From positions 81,978 through 145,977 of the forward strand of contig JAMLIO010000007.1 in the NCBI GenBank assembly GCA_023954155.1: 64,000 nucleotides of DNA, given 5' to 3'. Positions 46,466 through 55,703 of this stretch are shown here, one piece after another; the first letter of the stretch is position 1, and each line of letters starts with the position of its first letter. The DNA is from Pseudobdellovibrionaceae bacterium (GTDB lineage Bacteria > Bdellovibrionota > Bdellovibrionia > Bdellovibrionales > UBA1609). The notes below the pieces were generated by a model, which was not told where the DNA came from, searched no databases, and was given only the letters and a program-made list of their open reading frames with translations. A program made the position numbers and the translations under genes.

Positions 46466-48313
46466 ATGAATAGAGTCTTAAGCCATGGAGTTTCAGCCTT
46501 GAAGCCAGATTCAAATTCACATGTTAGCGCTTCTGCCTCTGCGTCACCCGCAGAGGAGTTTCAGGTGACACCTTCGCTTCTGAATCATCCTTTTTGGTTT
46601 TTTATAAAAAAGCACAAAAAAAACTTTAACCTAGGTATTATGACTTTACTTCTTACCAACGCCTTTGATGTGGCAGGGCCTTACTTCATTGGTAAAACCA
46701 TTGATCTAATTATGCAAACGGATCGTACAGGTTTTAGCACTTATATTGTGATGCTCATTTTGATTGCCTTGGGTACAGCCGTGTTTAGATATCTTTGGCG
46801 TATTTATTTTTCTCGTTTTCACCAACAGGTTGCCGCAGACTTGCGCAATATTCTATTTAAAAAAATGCTACGTCTTAAAGTCAGTGAACATCAGCGCACT
46901 GCCACTGGTGAAAAAATGACCCTACTAACTCAAGATATTGATAACTTCAGAATGGGTATCGGCCCTGGAATCTTAATATTTTTTGACGCTCTTATTTATG
47001 TCGCCTGCCTATTGCCACTCATGCTTACAATAAGCTGGGTATGGACGTGGAAATGTTTAATATTTATGCCATTGATTCCATTTTTTACTTATGGTCTAGA
47101 AAAGTCCTTTAGCAAAAGATACCGCGCCCTTCAGGATGAAACAGGAGAGCTGACCAGTTTTGCGCAAGAAACAGTGTCTGGGATCAAAGTCATTAAGTCC
47201 CTAAGTTTGCAAGGTTTTCGGTCTAAGGTGTTTTTTCCCATCAACTCCAAGCTACAAGATTATGGTCTTCGAGTAGACCGCATCGAAGCAGCGTTTAGCC
47301 CTACTTTAGAGTTTTTTGTTATGATTGGAACGGCCACTTTGCTATTCTTTGGCTCCCAAGATGTCATTCGGGGTGAAGTCACTTTAGGTGAGTTCTTTGC
47401 GTTTTATCAATATCTCCTACGTATGATCTGGCCCATGACTGCGTTTGGGCTTTCATTTATGATGTATAAAGAAGCCGCAAGTTCCTTTGATCGCATCAAA
47501 GAAACTCTAGATTCAGAGCAAGAAATGCCTCCAGGCCATGTCAAAACTCAAAAAGGATACAGCTTAAAAGTAGAAGGTTTGAAATTCAACTATCCCTCTT
47601 CTTTAAGTTATGCTCTTTATGATATCAATTTTGAACTTAAACCTAATGAATCTATGGCCATCGTTGGGCCTGTCGGGTGTGGTAAGTCGACCCTCTCACA
47701 AATTTTATCACGTAGCTTGGTATTTGACCAAGGCCAAGTTCTATACGGCCATACTCCTATTCTAGAAATTCAAAAAGAGCAGTACCGAAATGTCATCACT
47801 TTGGTTCCCCAGGATGTATTTCTGTTTAAGAATAGCATTAAAGGCAACCTTACCCACTTCCACAATGTCTCTGAAGAGAGTTTACAAAAGTTCGTCTCAC
47901 AAGTAGAGATGACCGACGAGATTGCCCAAACCTCTATGGGATATGAAACTCCTCTGCAAGAAAAAGGACTTGGACTTTCTGGAGGTCAACGACAGCGCTT
48001 GACCTTAGCTCGTGGGCTGATCGCCCAACCCCAATGGTTAATTTTAGATGACTCCTTAAGTGCTGTGGACATTTCTACAGAGCAGAAGATCATGGGCACG
48101 CTCAGAGGCTTAAAGAATTCCAATTTTATGAACTTTATCATTTGCTCTCACCGCATTCAAAATATTGATTGGGTAGATAAAATTCTAGTTTTAAACCAAG
48201 GTCGAATCGAAGATATCGGTTCACATCAAGAGCTGATTGAGCGCTGCGCTCTTTACCAAAATCTCTATGCTTCTCATAAAAACGGTCACAAGATGGGGGC
48301 AACACATGAATAA
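46466..48313 (+). CDS. ABC exporter subunit with degenerate catalytic site
   Basis: 615 residues: a six-helix type I exporter membrane domain (about 50-340) followed by a nucleotide-binding domain. Walker A is GPVGCGKST, the signature LSGGQRQR and Walker B LILDDSLSAVD, with Asp where the catalytic Glu should be. This is the mark of the non-hydrolysing half of heterodimeric exporters such as the TM287/288 type. The partner with an intact Glu is the next gene, overlapping by 8 bases. Exported substrates could be drugs, lipids or peptides. The ATG lacks a clear ribosome-binding site, so the start is less certain. Confidence 0.85.
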   Translation: MNRVLSHGVSALKPDSNSHVSASASASPAEEFQVTPSLLNHPFWFFIKKHKKNFNLGIMTLLLTNAFDVAGPYFIGKTIDLIMQTDRTGFSTYIVMLILIALGTAVFRYLWRIYFSRFHQQVAADLRNILFKKMLRLKVSEHQRTATGEKMTLLTQDIDNFRMGIGPGILIFFDALIYVACLLPLMLTISWVWTWKCLIFMPLIPFFTYGLEKSFSKRYRALQDETGELTSFAQETVSGIKVIKSLSLQGFRSKVFFPINSKLQDYGLRVDRIEAAFSPTLEFFVMIGTATLLFFGSQDVIRGEVTLGEFFAFYQYLLRMIWPMTAFGLSFMMYKEAASSFDRIKETLDSEQEMPPGHVKTQKGYSLKVEGLKFNYPSSLSYALYDINFELKPNESMAIVGPVGCGKSTLSQILSRSLVFDQGQVLYGHTPILEIQKEQYRNVITLVPQDVFLFKNSIKGNLTHFHNVSEESLQKFVSQVEMTDEIAQTSMGYETPLQEKGLGLSGGQRQRLTLARGLIAQPQWLILDDSLSAVDISTEQKIMGTLRGLKNSNFMNFIICSHRIQNIDWVDKILVLNQGRIEDIGSHQELIERCALYQNLYASHKNGHKMGATHE

Positions 48314-50144
48314 GCCTAAAACAGGGAATGACTTACGCAGCTATTTTCTTTTCATGTGGTCCTATCTTAAAAATTACCAGATCACTGTGTTTCTTTTAAT
48401 CTTTACGGTTGTTGTGTTTGTCATTGCAGGACGTCTTATTCCTATTGTCTTTGGTTGGGCGATTGATTTTGGCATGAACGAAAAGGACCTTTCTAAAATT
48501 TATTTTTATGCTGTTATTCTACTGGCCTGTAATTTAGTTCGAGGTATTCTGTCTTTTGTGTGCTCCTACGGGTTTAGATATCTGGGGCAAAAGACTTTGT
48601 TTTCTATTCGTAAGGATCTCGTAGATCATATTCACAGACTGCCCATGAAATTTTTTGATAAAACGGATTCGGGTCGTATTGTAACTAGAATTTCCAATGA
48701 CACCCGAAGTTTGGGCGACCTCTTTTCTGAAGGATTCGCAGGAATTCTGATCAACCTCATAGAAATTGCCTCGATACTTATTTCTTTATTCTGGGTAGCT
48801 TGGCCCTTAGCTCTTATTGTCTTACTGACTTTTCCCCCTGTACTTTGGATGACTCATCTTTTAAGTGAACAGATCAGAAAAAAATATATTGTGATTAAAT
48901 CTAAACTTTCAAGCATTAACACTTTTAGTGCTGAATCCCTAGACGGAATCCAAGTTTTGCAACTTTATGGCGGTGAAGAAAAAGCCCAACAACATTTTGC
49001 TAAAGAAGTTGAAGATTATAAAAACCTTCAACTGGAAGCTCACGTTTTATTCGCTAAACTATGGCCCATTCTGGAAATGTTTCAAGTGGCTTGTATTATT
49101 TTAAGTATTGCTTTTGGCCTACTCATGATCAATCACCAGATGCTCACCGTAGGTGACATCAGTGCTTTTATTTTACTTTTGCAAGGATTCTTTAGACCTC
49201 TTCGTTATATTCTTGAAAAGTATAACCAAGTCCAAAACGGGGTGACCAGTTCACAACGCATCATCGGGCTCCTACAAGAGGGCACAGAAAGTCCTCTTGC
49301 AATCGTCGAGGTGTCCCCAACATCCACCGCCTCGTTGACTTTGAAATCTCAACTGTCTCGAATACCTGCCCAGCATACTATTCTTGAAGCGAAGGATTTA
49401 AGTTTCTCTTATTTAGGGAGCACAAATGCTCCGACGGCGACCTCTACAAACACACAATTTAGTAATGCTAAGGACCGCAATAGCGGTAAGCCCACCCTTC
49501 ATAGTTTAAACTTCAAAATCAATTCAGGCCAAAAAGTAGCTCTGGTTGGACGTACAGGCAGCGGTAAAACTACTTTAGTATCCTTATTACAACGATTCTA
49601 CCAACCTCAGGATCAAACTCTATTCCTAGCAGGTCAAGACATTAACTCCTTTGATCTGCTTGAGCTTCGTCGCAATATTGTAGTCCTACGACAAGAGGAG
49701 TTCTTATTTAAAGGCACTATTCGCTCTAATATTCTTTTAGGAAATGTAGTCGCAAACGATGCAAAAGTTGAAGAGATCAGGCAAAGGGCTTTTATCAAGC
49801 AGTCTCTTGATGCTCCCGTGGAAGAAATGGGGTCTAATCTGAGTGCGGGGGAAAAACAGCTCATTGCCCTTGCTCGCGTACTGCTGTTTGACCCTAGCAT
49901 TGTCATCTTAGACGAGGCCACCTCACATATTGATTCTGTGTTAGAAAAACAGGTGCTCGCTGCAATGAACCAAGTGTTACATGGACGTACCTCTATTGTG
50001 ATTGCTCATCGACTCAGTACTGTCATGAATTCTGACCTTGTCATTGTACTTAAAGATGGAGAGATTGTTGAGATGGGTCCACCTGAGTACCTATTAGAAA
50101 ATAAATCTGGAGATTTCAGTTCTTTTTTTGATGAGCTATTGTGA
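48306..50144 (+). CDS. ABC exporter subunit with intact catalytic site
   Basis: 612 residues from the ATG at 48306, which overlaps the previous stop by 8 bases; an upstream in-frame ATG would put 23 extra residues inside the preceding gene. Membrane domain about 20-310, then a nucleotide-binding domain with Walker A GRTGSGKTT, signature LSAGEKQ and Walker B VILDEATSHID with the catalytic Glu. A low-complexity Ser/Thr/Asn-rich linker (TSTNTQFSNAKDRNSGK) lies between the domains. With its upstream partner it should form one exporter with one active and one degenerate ATP site. Confidence 0.87.
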   Translation: MNKPKTGNDLRSYFLFMWSYLKNYQITVFLLIFTVVVFVIAGRLIPIVFGWAIDFGMNEKDLSKIYFYAVILLACNLVRGILSFVCSYGFRYLGQKTLFSIRKDLVDHIHRLPMKFFDKTDSGRIVTRISNDTRSLGDLFSEGFAGILINLIEIASILISLFWVAWPLALIVLLTFPPVLWMTHLLSEQIRKKYIVIKSKLSSINTFSAESLDGIQVLQLYGGEEKAQQHFAKEVEDYKNLQLEAHVLFAKLWPILEMFQVACIILSIAFGLLMINHQMLTVGDISAFILLLQGFFRPLRYILEKYNQVQNGVTSSQRIIGLLQEGTESPLAIVEVSPTSTASLTLKSQLSRIPAQHTILEAKDLSFSYLGSTNAPTATSTNTQFSNAKDRNSGKPTLHSLNFKINSGQKVALVGRTGSGKTTLVSLLQRFYQPQDQTLFLAGQDINSFDLLELRRNIVVLRQEEFLFKGTIRSNILLGNVVANDAKVEEIRQRAFIKQSLDAPVEEMGSNLSAGEKQLIALARVLLFDPSIVILDEATSHIDSVLEKQVLAAMNQVLHGRTSIVIAHRLSTVMNSDLVIVLKDGEIVEMGPPEYLLENKSGDFSSFFDELL

Positions 50145-50247
50145 CAGGCTCATCTGTCATACGTAAATATATACCTCGGCGCTCGACTTTAGTAATATCA
50201 ACTTTTTTAGACCGCCAATACATTACTCGATTACTCGTTCTACAAAT

Positions 50248-50277
50248 AAAAAAGCACTCTTAAAAGAGTGCTTTTTT
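50248..50277. terminator. Bidirectional terminator
   Basis: AAAAAGCACTCTT and AAGAGTGCTTTTTT form a perfect stem with A/T runs at both ends. It serves the ABC genes on the plus strand and the gliding-type cluster on the minus strand. Confidence 0.85.
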
Positions 50278-50323
50278 GAATCCCAAGGGTTAGTTTGGGG
50301 TTTTTAAAACATACGTAGGGCTT

Positions 50324-50959
50324 TTATTTACTGCGCATTTTGTTGAACATATCTAAGTTGACCTCAGACACTTTCTTTTGCTTTGCCCATTTGCCCGCTT
50401 CATCTTTATAAAGTTTTGTCTTTTCTAACCAAACTTTTCTTTCTTGGTCAGCGACTTTTGTCTTTTGATCTACCATTTCTAAAGTAGACGCTACTGTTCT
50501 TCTTTTGTTTTCCCAATCAGCAAGTTTGCCATCCACACTGTTTAAAAACTTTTGATAAGAATCAATATTTTTACGGCGTTGAGCGATGTTTTCAGTGATT
50601 TGATCCATTAAAGCTTTTACTTTTTGGATGTTCTTCTCTTCGCTCGCAATAAATTCTCTTTCTTCTTTGATGTAACCTTCATATCTGACTTTAGTATCAG
50701 AAAGAACTTTCAAATTCTCGGCCGCAGATTTCATGTCTCTATCGCCATCAGATTTAAGCTTTGTCAGCTCACCTAATACGCGAGTGAGTTCTTTCACGTT
50801 ATCAGCAGAAATATTCATATTGTTCTTATTTTGCTCTAAGTTGTAATCTGCATGTTCAACGTTTGTCTTCATCAGCTGCATCTTCTGATCAATATTAACT
50901 TGCGCTTTTGCCACTAATGGCAACACAAATAAACTTATTGTTAAAATTGTCTTTTTCAT
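50324..50959 (-). CDS. Periplasmic coiled-coil protein, end of gliding-type cluster
   Basis: 211 residues with a signal peptide (MKKTILTISLFVLPLVAKAQ). The rest is almost wholly helical and charged, with heptad-like spacing (LKSDGDRDMKSAAENLKVLSD, EREFIASEEKNIQKVKALMD, KVADQERKVWLEKTKLY), predicting a long periplasmic coiled coil. No enzyme motif is visible. It is the last gene of the minus-strand cluster, 13 bases after the TPR/coiled-coil gene, and may form a structural rod with it. Family not recognised. Confidence 0.65.
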   Translation of the reverse strand: MKKTILTISLFVLPLVAKAQVNIDQKMQLMKTNVEHADYNLEQNKNNMNISADNVKELTRVLGELTKLKSDGDRDMKSAAENLKVLSDTKVRYEGYIKEEREFIASEEKNIQKVKALMDQITENIAQRRKNIDSYQKFLNSVDGKLADWENKRRTVASTLEMVDQKTKVADQERKVWLEKTKLYKDEAGKWAKQKKVSEVNLDMFNKMRSK

Positions 50960-50972
50960 CTTCTAACCCCTA

Positions 50973-53102
50973 TTATTTTTTTGGACACAGGTCCGGAACG
51001 TTTGCAACGAATTTACCAATTTCATCGGCCCAGAATTCACCTTTGAAGGACCAACCATAATCTTTCTTTGTTTTTTTAATTTCTTTGGCAGGAACACGGT
51101 TTGAAACCTGTCCACCAGCGGCTCTATAACGAATGTTCTTTCCTGAATTCGCATAGATCTCATATCTTAAAAGGTCGTTGTTTTTCAAAACCTTTGCAAG
51201 CCTAGAATCCACAGTAACTAAAGCACCTCGTAGTGTTCTTTCTGCATCCTGAATGTAAGCATCACGAATGCTCATCACACGCTTAGTGGAATTTCCTGTT
51301 AAGTTTCTATATGTAGACAGACCTTGATCAATTAAAGAGATTCTGTAGTTCTGCAAGATAAGTTCTTGGCTTTTTGCAGAAAGTTCAGCTTCTTTTTCTT
51401 GAACTTTGTCCATACGATTGCGTTTTTCAAGTTTTACCACTTCATTGTTAATGCCTTCTACTTGCTTTTCCAAATTGGCAATATCAGTTTTGATTGTATT
51501 TCTAAGATTCATGATCTCTTGTACAGCAGACTGATAGAAGTTAATTTCATCAATGATGTTATTCAATTTCTTTTGTAAAACAAGAAACTCTTTATCTCTA
51601 CCCATTTCGCGAATCACAGATGCAGGAAGTCCATCTACATCCTTGGTAGAATCTTTAGATGACATATAAGTCATAAGTGTCTTATATGTTGATTTATTTG
51701 CATCTAAATAAGCCTGTGTTTGATCTTTCCACGCAGCATATTCATTCTCTAAAATCGAAAGCGTTTCGTCTGCACTTCCGAACTGACACATATTTAAATA
51801 ACCAATTGTTTGAATCACATAAGTTTCTGGTTTAAAAACAGCCTTAAAAAATGGAGAATGTAAAGTGTACATATTTCCAATAGCTTCAGGATATTTTTTC
51901 AATCTTACTTGAGACCAACCTTTTTCCATTAGAGCGTCAAACCACAAGGGGTGTTCTCTCTTCACGGCTTCATAGGATTTCATAGACTCATTATAGTTTT
52001 TCACTTCAAAATAAAATCTTGCTAAAGCAATTTGAACCAAACTATAAAGGTCACTGTTCTTATCTAGCGCACTGGCTAAACCACTTAGAATCTTAATCCC
52101 TTTTGTCGGATTGTCTTGCATGTATTCTGAAACTCCGTGCAAATACTGAGCGTCTTTATAGTATTTGCTTGAAGGAGACACGATTTCAGCCAATTTGCTG
52201 GCATCAGAATATTTGGCGTTAATAAAACGACCTTTAGCTAAAATATAGTTATAAAAGTCTTTTTGCGATTGAGTCAGCTGTCTATAAACTTCTTTTGGAG
52301 CCAAAGCTTCAGCAATCACTTGATCATAACCTGTTGGCAGGTCTTCCAATAGAGCTTCTACAGCCAGATGCGTGTAATGGTCCACACCTGTTTTGATAAC
52401 CGATGCTAATAAAGGAACTGACTCAGAGTACAGTTTTCTAGAGTGCTGACAAGACCCTAAGAAGAAATCCACTTCGGGTTTGTTGTATCCTTTACTTTTT
52501 AGATAATGACCTAAAGGCATTACTTCAGGACATGATTGTCTTTCATGATATAAAATAGCCAAAGTTAAAAAATCTCTTTCCATAGGATCTTCTAACTGAG
52601 CAGGCTTTAATTTAATCTCTGGTGGCGTAGATAAAGTGGCTTTAATAGCCGTAACCATAGCCACCTGCACCACTTCTCCTTCTTTAAAACCAGAAATTTC
52701 ATCATTAAATTCTCTGATTTTTTTAGGCTCAACAGCCGCAAAATCAAATTTTAATGTGGGAGACTCATTTTGTTTTAATTTTGGAAGGTCATTCACTTTA
52801 AGAGCCCTAAAATTACCCACCCCAAGAGTATACGCACTTGGAGCTTGAATTTTAGGTTCTCTTTGTAAGTCAAGTTTAGGAACCGTCTCCTTGACATCTA
52901 CCATCTGGAACCCTTGAGTTACACTCTTATTCATGAAATCAAATACTGGTATAGTTTTGATTGTCACTGGGTTTCTGGAATAATTGTAAAGGCGTGTTTG
53001 TCCCTCTACCCTTAGCACCTTTTGTTGGTCCGCTTTGTCTTGAGCATGCGCCCATAGAGCACTTAACCAACAGCTCATAAAAATCACTAGGGTCTTTTTC
53101 AT
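50973..53102 (-). CDS. Periplasmic TPR/coiled-coil protein, GltC-like
   Basis: 709 residues. A signal peptide (MKKTLVIFMSCWLSALWAHAQ) is followed by a beta-rich N-terminal part (about 25-150), helical TPR-like repeats (about 160-440; SDLYSLVQIALARFYFEVKNY, FDALMEKGWSQVRLKKYPEA), a coiled coil (about 500-610; KKLNNIIDEINFYQSAVQEI) and a conserved-looking end DYGWSFKGEFWADEIGKFVAN. The layout resembles GltC and related periplasmic parts of the Agl/Glt gliding machine, but the assignment to GltC itself is tentative. It lies 28 bases after an outer-membrane barrel gene. Confidence 0.6.
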   Translation of the reverse strand: MKKTLVIFMSCWLSALWAHAQDKADQQKVLRVEGQTRLYNYSRNPVTIKTIPVFDFMNKSVTQGFQMVDVKETVPKLDLQREPKIQAPSAYTLGVGNFRALKVNDLPKLKQNESPTLKFDFAAVEPKKIREFNDEISGFKEGEVVQVAMVTAIKATLSTPPEIKLKPAQLEDPMERDFLTLAILYHERQSCPEVMPLGHYLKSKGYNKPEVDFFLGSCQHSRKLYSESVPLLASVIKTGVDHYTHLAVEALLEDLPTGYDQVIAEALAPKEVYRQLTQSQKDFYNYILAKGRFINAKYSDASKLAEIVSPSSKYYKDAQYLHGVSEYMQDNPTKGIKILSGLASALDKNSDLYSLVQIALARFYFEVKNYNESMKSYEAVKREHPLWFDALMEKGWSQVRLKKYPEAIGNMYTLHSPFFKAVFKPETYVIQTIGYLNMCQFGSADETLSILENEYAAWKDQTQAYLDANKSTYKTLMTYMSSKDSTKDVDGLPASVIREMGRDKEFLVLQKKLNNIIDEINFYQSAVQEIMNLRNTIKTDIANLEKQVEGINNEVVKLEKRNRMDKVQEKEAELSAKSQELILQNYRISLIDQGLSTYRNLTGNSTKRVMSIRDAYIQDAERTLRGALVTVDSRLAKVLKNNDLLRYEIYANSGKNIRYRAAGGQVSNRVPAKEIKKTKKDYGWSFKGEFWADEIGKFVANVPDLCPKK

Positions 53103-53130
53103 AACTCTCCCATTAAATAAAAACGTTCAC

Positions 53131-53883
53131 TTAGAATAGGTATGTTAATCCTAAATTAAATGTTGTAAATGAAGATAACTTATCTTCTTCTTTTCCTGGA
53201 AATGCAGGGTTGTAATTTACAATTTCTTCGTTAAAAAACTTCATAGCATAGTCAGCTCTGATAGATAAACTTGGTGTGATATAAAATGTTTGTGAAATAT
53301 CAAAACCCACTGCAACTGAATTCATATCGTTATTACCAGAAACAATCTCTTGTTCATATTGAACCAGTCCCAAGCTTCCGCCAAAAGACATGTCAAAATA
53401 TACAATTCCTTGACCCAAAAAGCTCATTTTTGAATAAAAAGGAACCCAACGTCCTGATACACCCAAATAGTTAGTAATTTTACCTCTATTGATCGCACCA
53501 CCCAAAGTACTCACTTTAACTACGGCATCGTTTACATCTAGAGAAAAAGATTGGAATTGAACTTCCAAACCCCAACGGTCGTTAAAGTGGTAAGATCCTG
53601 AAATACCAAAGTTAAATCCATCAAACCAGTCATACATCAACACAGGGCCTGCAAAGACTGATACCCCAAAACGACCTGCTTTACTGTAAGTTCTGTCTTG
53701 AACTACAGTGTAGCCTTGGTCACTTGGTGCCCAATATTTTTTTTCTAAGTCTTGCATATCTACTTTTTCTGGAGCAGATTCAGCAGCCTCAGCAGGAGCT
53801 GCGGCTTCTTCATCTTGTGCGTAAGAAGTTACGCCCAAGGATAAAATTAAAAGTAATGTTGTTAAAAATCTAGCTGTGATCAT
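53131..53883 (-). CDS. Outer-membrane beta-barrel protein (myxobacterial-type)
   Basis: 250 residues. A signal peptide (ending TSYAQ) is followed by an Ala/Glu/Pro-rich linker (EEAAAPAEAAESAPEK), a short conserved-looking lead (DLEKKYWAPSDQGYTVVQDR) and a beta-barrel ending in Phe (FNLGLTYLF), as needed for BAM recognition. Strands such as YHFNDRWGLEVQFQSFSLD and VAVGFDISQTFYITPSLSIRADYA fit an eight-strand barrel. It resembles the outer-membrane barrels found beside AglT/PglI-type genes in myxobacteria. Probable outer-membrane anchor of the envelope machine. Confidence 0.75.
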   Translation of the reverse strand: MITARFLTTLLLILSLGVTSYAQDEEAAAPAEAAESAPEKVDMQDLEKKYWAPSDQGYTVVQDRTYSKAGRFGVSVFAGPVLMYDWFDGFNFGISGSYHFNDRWGLEVQFQSFSLDVNDAVVKVSTLGGAINRGKITNYLGVSGRWVPFYSKMSFLGQGIVYFDMSFGGSLGLVQYEQEIVSGNNDMNSVAVGFDISQTFYITPSLSIRADYAMKFFNEEIVNYNPAFPGKEEDKLSSFTTFNLGLTYLF

Positions 53884-53943
53884 ACGTTCCCCTTTCTAAT
53901 TCTAGCCATTTTCTTTTTTTATACACTTACACCAGTATACCAC

Positions 53944-55458
53944 TTACTTATTAGCCTTAAAGTAAAATGGATAAGCCACAACAACATCACCACCACCGTC
54001 TGGTCTAGGAAATGTCCATTTAGCCACTTGTCTTAAAATACATCCCTCGACCATAGCATTGGCCATCGTACTTTGCTCTACTTTTTGAGTAGAAACAGTA
54101 CCATCTGCGGCAATAGTCCATGCGATTTTAATTTTACCGTACAATGCAGGCTCAGCCGCTAACTGTCTTTCATAACAGTAACGAACACGACCTAAGTTGT
54201 TCTTCACAACCTGTGAAATGATATTAGGATCTAGACCACCTGAAATCTCGGTTTCTTCTTCGATCGCATCAACCAGTCCACCTGCTCCGACACCACCGAC
54301 AGATAACCCACCTAGTTTTCCAGATACGGCCGTACCTCCAGCCACACCATTAGTTGTAATTCCTGAAACGTTATAGGCTCCTGCATTCTTAGATAATGTT
54401 GCACCTTTAACTGCCACACCCTCTGAAGCAAAAGCTCGGTTTCTAGAGTTACCCACACCTTTTCCCGCACCTTCAAGCAAAGAATTGGTGTCCACAGCAG
54501 CAGCCGCAACTACGTTACTGATCTTATCAGTTAAGCCTGATTCTTTAATCGTATTGACTACTTTTTTAGCTTCAGGCGTGACAGGCTCAACCACTTGTTT
54601 GGTCTTTTCGACCACTCTAGTTGTTTCTGGTTTTTTGACTTCTACAGCTTTCTTAATTTCTGTTTGTTTTTTAAGTTCCTCAGCTTTCTTTTGCTGCTTT
54701 TGAATCACTTCTGGATCAATAAGCATTCTAGTATATTTGTTTCTGTCCAAAGCACCAGGATCTTTAGGCATAATTTTGGGCATCAACCACGCTGATAGAA
54801 ATACAAACAAGGTGATAGCTAAGGCCAATCCAAAAGGACGCACAAGATCTTTGGGGAAGTACCCTAAGATATTCTTGGGTCTTTCATTTTCATAAATTTC
54901 TGTTCGTACCAAACGACGCTTAATCCAAAGATCACCAACCTGATCCTCAATCCAATCTAAAGATGTTGCTGGAGTAAACGTGTGCTTTTTCCTGTTGAAT
55001 TTAAAATCAATGGGCTTGTTCTTTTCCGTCAATGTTGTACTTACAACTTCACCGTTACCTCGCATAACAACGATCTGCTGTCTTTCCACCATATTTGGTG
55101 AAGCCACACCGATCAGTCTATTTTGCTCGCGGAAAAGATTATACGGCTTAACCACACAAGGTTCGATCGTAAGTGTATCATCACCAAATGTAATTTGCAC
55201 TTTACCATTGATGGCTGATTCATTGACTTGATCTTTACCAATCCAAGTTCCATGGGTACTTGCAAGGTCTACAATAGTCCATACCCCATTTCTATTTTCA
55301 ATAGAGGCATGTATATCATCAACCCTTGAGCTTCTAACACGTATTCTAGCACTCTTTGACGAACCAATCGTGATGACATCACCAGAGGACAAGGCTCTAA
55401 AGTGTCCTAAATTTCTGCCGCCATTCGAATGCGTTATTCTCAGTTCTGTTTTACTCAT
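53944..55458 (-). CDS. FHA-TonB-like transmembrane energy transducer (GltG/GltJ-type)
   Basis: 504 residues. An N-terminal FHA domain (about 1-98; ITIGSSKSARIRV, DIHASIEN, STHGTWI) lies in the cytoplasm. One membrane helix (about 207-229) and a Lys/Glu/Val-rich periplasmic stalk (KKQTEIKKAVEVKKPETT) follow, then a Gly-rich linker and a C-terminal AgmX/PglI-type TonB-like domain (RVRYCYERQLAAEPALYGK, EGCILRQVAKWTFPRP). The paired Cys of that domain are kept. Such proteins couple ExbB/ExbD-type motors to periplasmic partners, and the FHA domain could read phosphothreonine signals. Located between an outer-membrane barrel and TPR genes. Confidence 0.8.
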   Translation of the reverse strand: MSKTELRITHSNGGRNLGHFRALSSGDVITIGSSKSARIRVRSSRVDDIHASIENRNGVWTIVDLASTHGTWIGKDQVNESAINGKVQITFGDDTLTIEPCVVKPYNLFREQNRLIGVASPNMVERQQIVVMRGNGEVVSTTLTEKNKPIDFKFNRKKHTFTPATSLDWIEDQVGDLWIKRRLVRTEIYENERPKNILGYFPKDLVRPFGLALAITLFVFLSAWLMPKIMPKDPGALDRNKYTRMLIDPEVIQKQQKKAEELKKQTEIKKAVEVKKPETTRVVEKTKQVVEPVTPEAKKVVNTIKESGLTDKISNVVAAAAVDTNSLLEGAGKGVGNSRNRAFASEGVAVKGATLSKNAGAYNVSGITTNGVAGGTAVSGKLGGLSVGGVGAGGLVDAIEEETEISGGLDPNIISQVVKNNLGRVRYCYERQLAAEPALYGKIKIAWTIAADGTVSTQKVEQSTMANAMVEGCILRQVAKWTFPRPDGGGDVVVAYPFYFKANK

Positions 55459-55463
55459 AGTAT

Positions 55464-55703
55464 TTACCTCAAGAAGAACACTGACTTTCTTATCTCGTTC
55501 TGCATTTCATCTTTAACTTCATAGATAGGCAAAAAGTCCACACCACTTTTTTGCAGCAAATATTGCCCATCTGGGGTCCTTACTTCACCATCGACATCTA
55601 AGCCGTCAAAATCGATTCTTTGTGGCTTTTTTGACTTGTCTTTAGCAAAGCTTGTTGTTGAAAAAAGCATTACTAACATTAATAGTATATACTTCATTTT
55701 CAT
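55464..55703 (-). CDS. Small secreted protein of the gliding-type cluster
   Basis: 79 residues with a signal peptide (MKMKYILLMLVMLFSTTSFA). The short mature part (KKPQRIDFDGLDVDGEVRTP, GQYLLQKSGVDFLPIYEVKDE) is probably a small beta domain. It overlaps the upstream TPR lipoprotein gene by 4 bases and the downstream FHA-TonB gene starts 5 bases later, so it is surely translated with them. Function unknown; possibly a periplasmic accessory of the motor. Confidence 0.65.
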   Translation of the reverse strand: MKMKYILLMLVMLFSTTSFAKDKSKKPQRIDFDGLDVDGEVRTPDGQYLLQKSGVDFLPIYEVKDEMQNEIRKSVFFLR

